Assembly: GCF_014174495.1 (NCBI RefSeq) | Contig: NZ_JACJHR010000029.1 | Coordinates: 1-64,000, forward strand | Direction: 5' to 3' | From: Amycolatopsis echigonensis | GTDB taxonomy: Bacteria > Actinomycetota > Actinomycetes > Mycobacteriales > Pseudonocardiaceae | DNA length: 64,000 bases | Part shown: in pieces, positions 1 through 7,922 of the stretch | Numbering within the stretch: position 1 is the first letter of the stretch | How the letters are laid out: each line of letters starts with the position of its first letter | Made by a program: the position numbers and the translations under genes | The notes under the pieces: generated by a model | Told to the model about the DNA's origin: nothing | Database searches by the model: none | What the model saw: the letters and a program-made list of their open reading frames with translations, nothing else

Positions 1-341
1 CTGCCCCCGCCGGTGCGAACGCCGCCGTCCTTCTCCGGAATGTCCTTTGAGGACAGTTTGACGCTGAACGGGGTCGGGTGATCGGGCAGTGCGGACGCCT
101 GCGCGGACGCCGTGGCGCCGGTGCCGCCCGGACCGCCGCTGACCGTGCCGCTGGCGTTGCCCGCGTTGCCGCCGGTGCCCCGGGCGACGGCGAGGTTCGG
201 CACCGGTTTGGCGGTCTCGGCCTGAGCGGTCCGCTGCAGGCCGACGTAGGCCCCGGCGAGCCCCGCCCCCAGGATGGTGGCAACCGCCACGGCACCCAGC
301 CGACGGCTCGCCCGCTGAGCGGAGCGTGACTTTGCGTTCAC
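1..341 (-). CDS. Secreted or membrane-anchored protein, 3' part outside window
   Basis: The reading frame runs off the left edge, so only about the first 113 residues are visible. It opens with a basic stretch rich in Arg and Ser, followed by one hydrophobic segment (about residues 13-33), which reads as a signal peptide or membrane anchor. After it comes a low-complexity Gly/Ala/Thr/Ser/Pro linker typical of actinomycete cell-wall or secreted proteins. Two GTG codons lie in tandem (344 and 341); I took the inner one, but no good ribosome-binding site decides between them. I do not recognise the family, and the functional domain must lie beyond the edge. Confidence 0.6.
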   Translation of the reverse strand, partial: MNAKSRSAQRASRRLGAVAVATILGAGLAGAYVGLQRTAQAETAKPVPNLAVARGTGGNAGNASGTVSGGPGGTGATASAQASALPDHPTPFSVKLSSKDIPEKDGGVRTGGG

Positions 342-717
342 CACGGAGACCAAGATAGCGAAGTTGTTAAGCCGAATGAGTGAGTGTGCCCGATTAATCC
401 GATGACCAGGGTAGAAACTGACGCCGCCGATACGCGGCGTTCGGGTGTGATCACGGATTGCTCTCGGTGCGCAGGCGTTTCGCCTAGGAAGCTGGGCCAT
501 TCGGCGGCAGGGGCCGAATTGTGGGAGCGGCTCCCGATCAGCGGGACACCCACGAGTCCATGCACTCAGAGTGGCGTCGCACCGCGGTGGGGCTGAGCCC
601 GGTGACGGCACCTATGTGTGGAGCGGTAGCGCCACCACGAACCGGGGGTTCGCGCCCTGGTTCGCTCTCCCCCGCTGCTCGTGCGTTTTCTGCCCGTCGC
701 AAGGGCTGACCGGCTAA
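342..717. other. Intergenic stretch without a recognisable gene
   Basis: About 375 bases separate the partial secreted protein from the end of the peptidase operon. The short open frames here lack ribosome-binding sites and resemble no family I know. The right part is GC-rich with small inverted repeats around 625-680. The left part should carry the promoter of the partial gene; a TATCTT-like hexamer sits just upstream of its start on the minus strand. Confidence 0.5.
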
Positions 718-743
718 GGGGCTGGGCCGCGAAGCCCAGCCCC
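718..743 (-). terminator. Hairpin terminator at the end of the D-peptide locus
   Basis: A perfect 10-bp stem, GGGGCTGGGC against GCCCAGCCCC, encloses a 6-nt loop and lies 8 bases beyond the stop codon of the S9/beta-lactamase fusion gene. It has no strong U-tract, as is common for actinomycete hairpin terminators. It probably ends the long minus-strand transcript. Confidence 0.7.
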
Positions 744-750
744 TCGAGCC

Positions 751-3700
751 TCAGGCCACCTTGGGCGTCGCCCGCGCGCCGAAGTGCAGGTACGGCTCGC
801 CCGTCGGCAAGGTGTAGAACAGCACCGGCGTCCAGAACTGGCCGCCCGGCATGCGGCACACGAACAGCGTGTTCGAGACCGCCTCCAGGTCGAGTTCCTG
901 AGACTTCTCCGGCATCAGCTCCGCCAGCGCTCCGGTCGTCGTGTGGATCAGGCGCAAGCCGCCCTCGCGCTCCACCACCTCGATGTGCGCGCCAGCCCGT
1001 TCGTACACGCCCAGGTGCCGGCTCGCGTCCACGGTGACCGGCGTGGCCGGGGGTTCAAGCGGACGCGGCATGGCGACGTCGGCGAGTTCGGCGAAAATCT
1101 CCCGGTACAGCTCGACATACAAGTCGCGCACGTGTCCGCCGTTCGTCAGCAGCGTGACGGCGAGGCCCGCGTCCGGCAGCAAGCGCAGGAACGCCGACTG
1201 GCCGATCGTGTTGCCGTCGTGGCCGATGACGCGGCGGCCGCCCCACTCGTCGCGGATCCAGCCGAGGCCCCACGAATCGCCGAGGGTGTGTTTGTCCGGG
1301 ACGTCGGCCTGCTTTTCCGCCATGGCCGCGGCCGATTCCGCCGACAGGATCCGCGTGCCGTCCGCGGTCAGGCCGCCGGTGAGGTGCAGGCGGGCGAAGG
1401 CGAGGACGTCCGCGGCACGCGCGGTGATCAGCCCGGCCGGCCCGGCCGAGCGGGGCAGCTGCCAGACCGGAGCCGGAGTCGGGTCCCCGCCGTCCGCGTC
1501 GACATGTCCGACGGCGGCGCGGAACAGCAGCGCTTCCTCCGGCAGCGTGACAGTGTGCGTGAGGCCAAGCGGAGCGTACAGCTTGTCCCGCAGCGCGGCG
1601 TCCCAGGTCTTCCCGGTCAGCTTCTCGATCACCCGGCCCATCAGGACGAAACCCGAGTTGCAGTAGGAGAAAGTCGCGCCGAGAGGATGGTTTTGCGCGG
1701 CGTCCTCGAGCAGATCCACGAACTTCTCGACGCAATCGTCGCCGCGGCCGGTGTCGGTGAAAATGTCGCCGTCGATGCCGCTGGTGTGCGTCAGCAGATG
1801 CCGCATGGTGACGCGCTTGGCCACCTCCGGATCGGACAGGCGCAGTTCGGGCAGCACGTCGATGATCGGCGCGTCGAGGTCGAGCAGGCCCTCGTCGACG
1901 AGCTGCATCACCACGGTCGACGTCCACACCTTGGAGATCGAGCCGATCTGGAACAGCGAGTCCTCGGTGACCTCGACGCCGGTCGTCTTGCTCAGCACGC
2001 CGTGGGTCGCGAATACCTCCTCGCCGGTGTCGACGCGCAGGATTCCCAGCGACGCACCGGGAACGTCGTGCTTGCGCGCCAGTTCCGCCAGCCGTCGGCT
2101 CCAGTGCGCGGCGTCGATCGGCACTCGCGAGCCCGCGTACTGCTCGACCCAGTCGACCACGCGCTGGTTGTAGTCGGCGCGGTGCGACGGCGGACCGTCC
2201 AAAATGAACAGATGCGCGCCGCCTGGGTACAGCACCAGCCGGGACGGCACGTCGCGCTCGCGCAGCGCGGTGAACCACTGCTCGGCCTGGCCCACCGGGC
2301 ACCGGACGTCTTCGCCGCCCTGCAGGATCAGCGTCGGCGTGCGGACCTGCTCGACCTGCGCGTGCGGCGACGACTTCTCGTACTTGCCCCACGAGAGCCC
2401 GGCGAATTCGTTGACTGCCATGAAATGCCCGCCGTCGGACGTGCCGGCCAGGCTGGTCAGGTCGCTGACCACCCCACCGGCGACCGCGGCGGCGAACCGG
2501 TCGTCGCGGCTGGTCAGGTAGCAGGTCATGTAGCCGCCGTAGCTGTACCCGGTGACGGCGAGCCGGTCGGGGTCGGCGAGGCCCTCGGCGACGAGCTGGT
2601 CGATCGGTTCGAGGAAGTCCGGCGCGTCCGCGTGGCCCCACGCGCCGATCGCCGCGGTGTAGAACGCTTCCCCGTAACCGTCGCTGGCGCGCGGGTTGAT
2701 CAGCAGCACTGCCCAGCCGCGGGCGGCAAGGGTCTGGTGGTACAGGTGAATCGCGTCCGCGGCACCGTTCCAGGCGTTGTGCGGACCGCCGTGGATGTCG
2801 ATCAGCAACGGCTGCGCGCCAGTGCGTTCGGGGTCCCGGATGAGCCAGCCCTGCACGACCGTGCCGTCGCTGATGGTGAATTCGCGCGATTCGCGGGTGA
2901 ACAATTCCACTTCGGACACTGTCTCGCCGTGCTTCGTGCGCACGTCGACCGACCCGGTGGCGCGGTCCAGGACGGCGATCTCGCCGAAGGAATCGGCGGT
3001 AGCCAGCACAATCGCGGCCTGGTCGCCGACCAAGTCCACTCCGGACACCACGTTGCCGTCGCCGGTCAGCACCGCACGCGGTTCGCCACCGGCAAGGTCC
3101 ACTTCGTACAGATGAGTGCAGCCGCGGTCGCGGATCGCGAACAGCACGACGTCGCCCGCCGCGGTCAGCTGCGGCAGCGCGCCCGGGTAGCCGGGGCCGC
3201 CGGGCATCACGTTGCGGTCGAGGCTGGCGGCCAGGTCGACCGTCTCTCCGCCGTCCAGCGGAACCCGCAGCAGGCCGAGGTGGCCGGTGGCGGTGTCGGT
3301 GCGGCCGACCACCAGCAGCGCCTTGCCGTCCTTGGTCCAGCCGGCCGAGCCCGCCATGCCTTGGTCGGTGCCGACCAGCCGCGGTTCGGCGTTCCGCTCG
3401 GTGACGTCGAGGACGTAGGCGGCGGACCGGAGGGTGAGATCGGCGTCGTCGTCCAGCGCGGCGGTGAACGCCACGTGCGTGCCGTCGGGCGACCAGGCAG
3501 GTTGACCCGCGTGCCAATCGCCGAAGGTGCGCTGCTGGACTTCGCCGGTGGCGACGTCGAGGACGTGCACGTGGCTGCGGAGAGTCTTCAGCAAGCCGGA
3601 ACCGTCGGACTTGTAGTCCAGCCGCTCGGCGACGATCGGCTTGTTCGCCGGCGGCTCTTCGACAATCGCGGCGAGGTCGACCGCCGCGGAGAACGCGATC

Positions 3701-4059
3701 TTGCTGCCGTCCGGGCTCCACACCGGTGCTCCCGCGCCGAGCGGAAGCTTGGTGAGCTGCTCGGCTTCGCCGCCGTCCGCCGGGAGGACCCAGACCTGCG
3801 GCGGGCCGTCCTGGGCGCGCAGGAAGGCGAGCCGGGAACCGTCCGGAGCCCATTTTGGCGCGGTGTCGGCGTTTCCGCGCGTGAGCTGGCGAGCCTCGCC
3901 GGAGGAGACGCCGACCGTCCACAGCGCGTCGACGTTCCGGTCCTCCTCCCGGTCCGCGGTCCGGAGTACGTAGACGATCCGGCTGCCGTCCGGCGAGAGC
4001 GCGGGCTGGCTGGGCGCGGCGAGGTCGTACAGGTCATCGATGCCGAGACGGCGGGTCAT
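751..4059 (-). CDS. S9 prolyl-oligopeptidase-type peptidase fused to a class C beta-lactamase-like domain
   Basis: This 1102-residue protein has two enzymes in one chain. Residues 1-400 hold several WD40-like/TolB blades (repeated SPDG motifs near 22, 72, 115 and 190). Residues 410-645 form the S9 alpha/beta-hydrolase with GYSYGGY (Ser506), Asp584 and His616. Residues 650-1102 form a penicillin-recognising serine hydrolase with SISK (Ser707, Lys710), Tyr799-x-Asn801 and HDG (947-949). No signal peptide is visible, so it should be cytosolic and act on imported peptides. The ATG has AAGGAG upstream and overlaps the stop of the transporter ATPase, so it is translationally coupled. The C-terminal part is a paralogue of the free-standing protein at 10421-11812. 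The fusion reads through without a frameshift. The substrate, probably peptides with D-residues or blocked ends, is inferred. Confidence 0.88.
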   Translation of the reverse strand: MTRRLGIDDLYDLAAPSQPALSPDGSRIVYVLRTADREEDRNVDALWTVGVSSGEARQLTRGNADTAPKWAPDGSRLAFLRAQDGPPQVWVLPADGGEAEQLTKLPLGAGAPVWSPDGSKIAFSAAVDLAAIVEEPPANKPIVAERLDYKSDGSGLLKTLRSHVHVLDVATGEVQQRTFGDWHAGQPAWSPDGTHVAFTAALDDDADLTLRSAAYVLDVTERNAEPRLVGTDQGMAGSAGWTKDGKALLVVGRTDTATGHLGLLRVPLDGGETVDLAASLDRNVMPGGPGYPGALPQLTAAGDVVLFAIRDRGCTHLYEVDLAGGEPRAVLTGDGNVVSGVDLVGDQAAIVLATADSFGEIAVLDRATGSVDVRTKHGETVSEVELFTRESREFTISDGTVVQGWLIRDPERTGAQPLLIDIHGGPHNAWNGAADAIHLYHQTLAARGWAVLLINPRASDGYGEAFYTAAIGAWGHADAPDFLEPIDQLVAEGLADPDRLAVTGYSYGGYMTCYLTSRDDRFAAAVAGGVVSDLTSLAGTSDGGHFMAVNEFAGLSWGKYEKSSPHAQVEQVRTPTLILQGGEDVRCPVGQAEQWFTALRERDVPSRLVLYPGGAHLFILDGPPSHRADYNQRVVDWVEQYAGSRVPIDAAHWSRRLAELARKHDVPGASLGILRVDTGEEVFATHGVLSKTTGVEVTEDSLFQIGSISKVWTSTVVMQLVDEGLLDLDAPIIDVLPELRLSDPEVAKRVTMRHLLTHTSGIDGDIFTDTGRGDDCVEKFVDLLEDAAQNHPLGATFSYCNSGFVLMGRVIEKLTGKTWDAALRDKLYAPLGLTHTVTLPEEALLFRAAVGHVDADGGDPTPAPVWQLPRSAGPAGLITARAADVLAFARLHLTGGLTADGTRILSAESAAAMAEKQADVPDKHTLGDSWGLGWIRDEWGGRRVIGHDGNTIGQSAFLRLLPDAGLAVTLLTNGGHVRDLYVELYREIFAELADVAMPRPLEPPATPVTVDASRHLGVYERAGAHIEVVEREGGLRLIHTTTGALAELMPEKSQELDLEAVSNTLFVCRMPGGQFWTPVLFYTLPTGEPYLHFGARATPKVA

Positions 4060-5027
4060 ACGCTGGCTCCTTGGGAGATCGCGGGCTCGTGGCCCTCTGA
4101 TTCGGAGAAGTGGCAGGCCGCGGCGTGCTTCCGGGGCGCGGCGTCCTCGGCCGGATCGGCCCGGAGGCAGATCTCGCGGTCGCTCCGCACGAGCGGGCCG
4201 ACCGGGCAGCGCGGGTGGTACCGGCATCCGGCCGGCGGATGGTGCGGGTCCGGCGGTTCCGCGTCCGCGGTCGCGCCGGGGTCGAGGTCGAACAGCGGCT
4301 TGTGCGCCGAGGGAGCGGCGTCGAGCAGGTCACGGGTGTAGGGATGCTGCGGATCGGTGAGCACCTGTGCGGCCGGTCCCGCTTCCACGATCCGGCCGAG
4401 GTACATCACCGCGACGAAATCGCTGAGGTAGCGGATCACGGCGAGGTTGTGCGAGATGAACAACATCGACAGGTCGAACTGCCGTTGCACGGACCGCACG
4501 AGGTTGAGCACCGCGCCCTGCACCGAAACGTCGAGCGCGGAGGTGATCTCGTCGGCGATCAGCGCCTCCGGCCGGCCCGCGAGCGCCCGGGCGAGCGCGA
4601 CGCGTTGCCGTTGCCCGCCGGACAGCTGCCCCGGCAGGTGCGTGGCCCGTTCGGGATCGAGGTTGACCAGTTCCAGCAGCCGGGCCACCTCGGCTCGGCG
4701 GTCCGTCCCGCGCGGCATGGCTTCGGCGATCGACTCGCCGATGGTCATCCGCGGGTTGAGCGAGGAATACGGATCCTGGAACACCATCTGCAGCGGGCGT
4801 CGGCGCGGCAGTTTCCGCACGTCCACGCCGCCGAGCAGCACTCGTCCCGCGCTCACCGGCGACAATCCGACGGCCGCCCGGGCGAGCGTCGACTTGCCCG
4901 AGCCGGATTCGCCGACCAGGCCGACGACCTTGCCCGCCGGGACGGTCAGCGAAACGCCGTCCACCGCGGTGAGCCCGCGCCGTCCGCCGTACCGGACGCT
5001 GACCGAATCGAAAACCAGTTCGCTCAT
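4056..5027 (-). CDS. Peptide ABC transporter ATPase (DppF/OppF type)
   Basis: This 323-residue nucleotide-binding subunit energises peptide import. The Walker A motif GESGSGKST is at 39-47. An LSGGQRQR signature and the Walker B/D-loop region follow (here LIADEITSALD, where most relatives have DEP). The C-terminal oligopeptide-ATPase extension carries the usual conserved cysteines (CRYHPRC, REIC, ACHF). The start ATG overlaps the upstream stop, and its own stop overlaps the start of the peptidase fusion gene. It is the second ATPase half; the first is fused to the permease just upstream in the operon. Specificity cannot be read from the sequence, but the neighbours point to peptides containing D-amino acids. 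Confidence 0.9.
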   Translation of the reverse strand: MSELVFDSVSVRYGGRRGLTAVDGVSLTVPAGKVVGLVGESGSGKSTLARAAVGLSPVSAGRVLLGGVDVRKLPRRRPLQMVFQDPYSSLNPRMTIGESIAEAMPRGTDRRAEVARLLELVNLDPERATHLPGQLSGGQRQRVALARALAGRPEALIADEITSALDVSVQGAVLNLVRSVQRQFDLSMLFISHNLAVIRYLSDFVAVMYLGRIVEAGPAAQVLTDPQHPYTRDLLDAAPSAHKPLFDLDPGATADAEPPDPHHPPAGCRYHPRCPVGPLVRSDREICLRADPAEDAAPRKHAAACHFSESEGHEPAISQGASV

Positions 5028-6931
5028 TCCGCACCTCCGGCGGCGGTCGCGCCGACTGCTTCCGACAGTGCCGCATCCGGGTGCCAGCACGCCACCCGGT
5101 GTTCCGGCGCGAGCACGGTCAGTTCCGGGTCTTCCTCGCGGCACCGGTCGGTCGCCACCGGGCACCGGCTCGCGAACGCGCAGCCGGACGGCATCTGGTC
5201 CGGCTCCGGAGGGCGGCCGGGGATCACCGCGAGCGGCGCGTCCGGGTCCGTTTCCAGGTCGAGCGTCGTGGCCAGCAGCGCCCGCGTGTACGGATGCCGC
5301 GGCGCGAGGTCCGGTCCGGCGGCGGGCAGATCCTCCACGATCCGTCCGGCGTACATCACCAGAATCCGTTCGCACGTCTGAGAAACGACCGCGATGTCGT
5401 GGCTGATCAGGATGATCGCGGTGTCCCGTTCGGCCCGGGTCTGGGCCAGCAACCGCAGCAATTGCCGTTGCACGGTCACGTCCAGCGCGGTCGTCGGTTC
5501 GTCGGCGATGATCAGCCGCGGGTCGCCCATCAGGCCCATGCCGATCATCGCGCGCTGCCGCATGCCGCCGGAAAACTCGTGCGGGTACTGCTTCGCCCGC
5601 CGTTCCGCGGCCGGGATGCGGACCGCGCGCAGCCGGTCGACCGCCCTCTCGAACGCCTTGGCCCGGGAAAGCCCGTGGTGCTGTTCGGAAACCTCGGCGA
5701 GCTGGCGGCCGATCCGCCGGGTCGGGTTGAACGACGTCATCGGGTCCTGGAACACCATCGCCAGCGACGTCCCGAGCAGCGTCCGCAGTTCGCGCTCCGG
5801 CGTCGTGAGCACGGGAGTCCCGGCGAAGTCCAGCCGGTCCGCGGTCACCGAGCCGGGCGCTTCGATCAGCCGCGACACCGCGAGCCCGGTCAAGCTCTTG
5901 CCCGAACCGGATTCGCCGACGACCCCGATCGCCTCGCCCGCCCGCACGGTGAAGCTCACGCCGCGCACCGGAACCGTCCAGCCGGTCGGCCGGGGGAAGG
6001 CGACTTCCAGATTCTCGACCACCAGCACGGCGTCGTCCGCAGGTGAAGAATCCACTTTGGACTTGCACAGGACCCGGGGAGCGAGTCGCGGCAACCGCGT
6101 CCGCACGCCGATCACTCCGGCGACGGTCTCACCGAACAGATTGAACGCGAGCCCCGCGAGGACCACCGCGACGCCGGGCGCGAGCGCCGCCGCCGGGTTG
6201 ACGTAAATGCCGTTGAGGCCTTCGTTGAGCAGCCGGCCCCAGTCGTACTCAGGGGCCTGCACGCCGATCCCGAGGAACGACAGCCCGGAGAACGCCAGCA
6301 GCGCACCGCCCGCGCCGATCGTCGCGTTGATCGCCAGCGGCTCGCCGATGTTCGGCAGGATGTGCCGGAACAGCAACCGGATCCGGCCCACTCCGGCGAC
6401 CCGGGCGGCGGACACGAAGTCCCGCCCGGCCACCGAGGCCGACAGCGTCTGCGTCAGCCGGGCGAACTGCGGGGCCAGCGCGAATCCGATCGCCATCACC
6501 GCGCCTCGCGTGCCCACGCCGAAAATCACCGCGAAGAACAACACCAGCAGCAGCCCGGGGAACGCGACCGCGATGTTCACCGCCGCCGTCAGCAGCCTGC
6601 CGAGCGGCCGCGGCAGTACCGCGGGCAGCATGCCGAGCACCAGGCCGGTCGCGACGCCGAGCGCCGCGGCGATCAGCGCCAGCATGACCGAAAGCCGGGT
6701 CGCCACGAGCACGCGGTAGAAGATGTCGCGGCCCAGTTCGTCGGTGCCGACCAGATGCTCCGCCGACGGGCCCTGGCTGATCGCGTTGGTGTCGACCGCC
6801 GAAGCCGCGTCCTGCCACAGAATCGGGCCCAGCACCGCGACCGCGACCACCAGCACGAGCATGGCGGCCGCGAACGCGCCGAGCGGGGTGCGCAGGGCGG
6901 CCAGCCACTGGTGTCCGCGCCGTTTCGCCAT
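5024..6931 (-). CDS. Fused ABC peptide permease (DppC-like) and ATPase (DppD-like)
   Basis: One 635-residue frame encodes two subunits that are normally separate. Residues 1-280 are a DppC-type permease with about six membrane segments and the EAA loop near 175-194 (AARVAGVGRIRLLFRHILPN). Residues 300-635 are a DppD-type ATPase with Walker A GESGSGKS at 339-346, a SGGMRQRA signature, Walker B DEPTTALD, and the cysteine-bearing oligopeptide C-terminus (CAFASRCPVATDRC). A short hydrophilic linker (about 280-300) joins them. The gene overlaps the next ATPase by ATGA and follows the other permease after one base. The fusion fixes a 1:1 ratio of this permease and ATPase. No frameshift or internal start with a good ribosome-binding site was evident at the junction. 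Confidence 0.88.
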   Translation of the reverse strand: MAKRRGHQWLAALRTPLGAFAAAMLVLVVAVAVLGPILWQDAASAVDTNAISQGPSAEHLVGTDELGRDIFYRVLVATRLSVMLALIAAALGVATGLVLGMLPAVLPRPLGRLLTAAVNIAVAFPGLLLVLFFAVIFGVGTRGAVMAIGFALAPQFARLTQTLSASVAGRDFVSAARVAGVGRIRLLFRHILPNIGEPLAINATIGAGGALLAFSGLSFLGIGVQAPEYDWGRLLNEGLNGIYVNPAAALAPGVAVVLAGLAFNLFGETVAGVIGVRTRLPRLAPRVLCKSKVDSSPADDAVLVVENLEVAFPRPTGWTVPVRGVSFTVRAGEAIGVVGESGSGKSLTGLAVSRLIEAPGSVTADRLDFAGTPVLTTPERELRTLLGTSLAMVFQDPMTSFNPTRRIGRQLAEVSEQHHGLSRAKAFERAVDRLRAVRIPAAERRAKQYPHEFSGGMRQRAMIGMGLMGDPRLIIADEPTTALDVTVQRQLLRLLAQTRAERDTAIILISHDIAVVSQTCERILVMYAGRIVEDLPAAGPDLAPRHPYTRALLATTLDLETDPDAPLAVIPGRPPEPDQMPSGCAFASRCPVATDRCREEDPELTVLAPEHRVACWHPDAALSEAVGATAAGGAE

Positions 6932-6932
6932 C

Positions 6933-7922
6933 TCAGTTCTCCCGGATCGTCGAACGCGGATCGAGGACCGCCAGCAGCAGGTCCACGATGAGGTTCACCA
7001 GCAGCACGCCGATGCCGTAGACGAGCACGATGCCCTGCACCAGCGGGTAGTCCTTCTGAAGAATCGACTGCGAGATCGTCGAGCCGAGGCCCGGCCAGGA
7101 GAACACGTTCTCCACCAGCACGGTTCCCGCGACGAGGCTGGTGAGCATCAACCCGCCGAGCGTCAGCGTCGCGGTCAGCGCGTTGGGCAGCGCGTGGCGC
7201 AGGTAGACCAGCCGGGCGGGCAGCCGTTTCGCCCGCGCGGTGCGGACGAAATCGTTGCCCAGCACGGAAAGCGTCTCCACGCGGACGATCCGCGACAGTG
7301 TCGAGGTCGGGCCCAGCGCCAGCGCGATGACCGGCAGCACGAGCGAACCCGCGCCGTCGTGTCCGGCCACCGGGAACCAGCCGAGCTGCACCGCGAAGAA
7401 CGCCACCAGCGCCACCGCGACCAGGAACTCCGGGATCGCGGCGAGCAGCACGGTGGTCGAGGTGAACCCCAGCTCGGCTCCGCGCCGCCGGCCGCCGCGG
7501 GTCAGCACGGCGAACGTCAGGCCGAGCGGGATCGCGAGCCCGATCACCACCACGAACGCGGGCAGCGCCAGCTGCAGCGTCGCTGGCAGCCGGTCCGAGA
7601 TGACGTCGCTGACCGGCTGCCCGCTCAGCATCGACGTGCCGAAATCACCGCGGAAAAGCCCGCCGAAGTAGTCGAGGTACTGCTGCCACAGCGGATGGTC
7701 CAGCCCCAGCGCGGCCCGCCGGGCGTTGACCAGCTCGATCGGTGCGGTCAGCCCGAGCGCCGCGCGCACCGGATCGCCCGGGATCAGCTGGATCATCAGG
7801 AACGCCATGGTCACCAGCACCCACAGCGACACCACGAACCGCCCGAGGCGGCGGGCGCCGAAGGCCAGCCAGGGACTGACCTTCGGGCCCGCGACGGCGA
7901 CAGTGCCCGTCATTCCCGTCAT
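6933..7922 (-). CDS. Peptide ABC transporter permease (DppB-like)
   Basis: This 329-residue integral membrane protein has about six segments and the family marks of DppB/OppB. These are an N-terminal LGRFVVSLWVLVTMAFL helix, the periplasmic start MIQLIPGDPVRAALGL, the EAA loop around FVRTARAKRLPARLVYLRHALPN (given here only as a landmark in the last third), and the C-terminal VDLLLAVLDPRSTIRE. The ATG overlaps the last base of the lipoprotein gene stop (TGATG), so I chose it over an earlier in-frame codon within that gene. It should form the translocation pore with the permease half of the next, fused protein. Confidence 0.9.
   Translation of the reverse strand: MTGMTGTVAVAGPKVSPWLAFGARRLGRFVVSLWVLVTMAFLMIQLIPGDPVRAALGLTAPIELVNARRAALGLDHPLWQQYLDYFGGLFRGDFGTSMLSGQPVSDVISDRLPATLQLALPAFVVVIGLAIPLGLTFAVLTRGGRRRGAELGFTSTTVLLAAIPEFLVAVALVAFFAVQLGWFPVAGHDGAGSLVLPVIALALGPTSTLSRIVRVETLSVLGNDFVRTARAKRLPARLVYLRHALPNALTATLTLGGLMLTSLVAGTVLVENVFSWPGLGSTISQSILQKDYPLVQGIVLVYGIGVLLVNLIVDLLLAVLDPRSTIREN

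Noticed and set aside
615..690. A stretch with two GGTTCG words and a possible cloverleaf
   Set aside because: No combination of stems gave a proper acceptor, anticodon and T arm, so I do not call a tRNA.
784..4341. A very long open frame on the plus strand, opposite the S9/beta-lactamase fusion gene
   Set aside because: It is the antisense shadow of a real gene in GC-rich DNA: Arg-, Gln- and Val-rich, with no domain or motif, while the minus-strand frame has two complete active sites.
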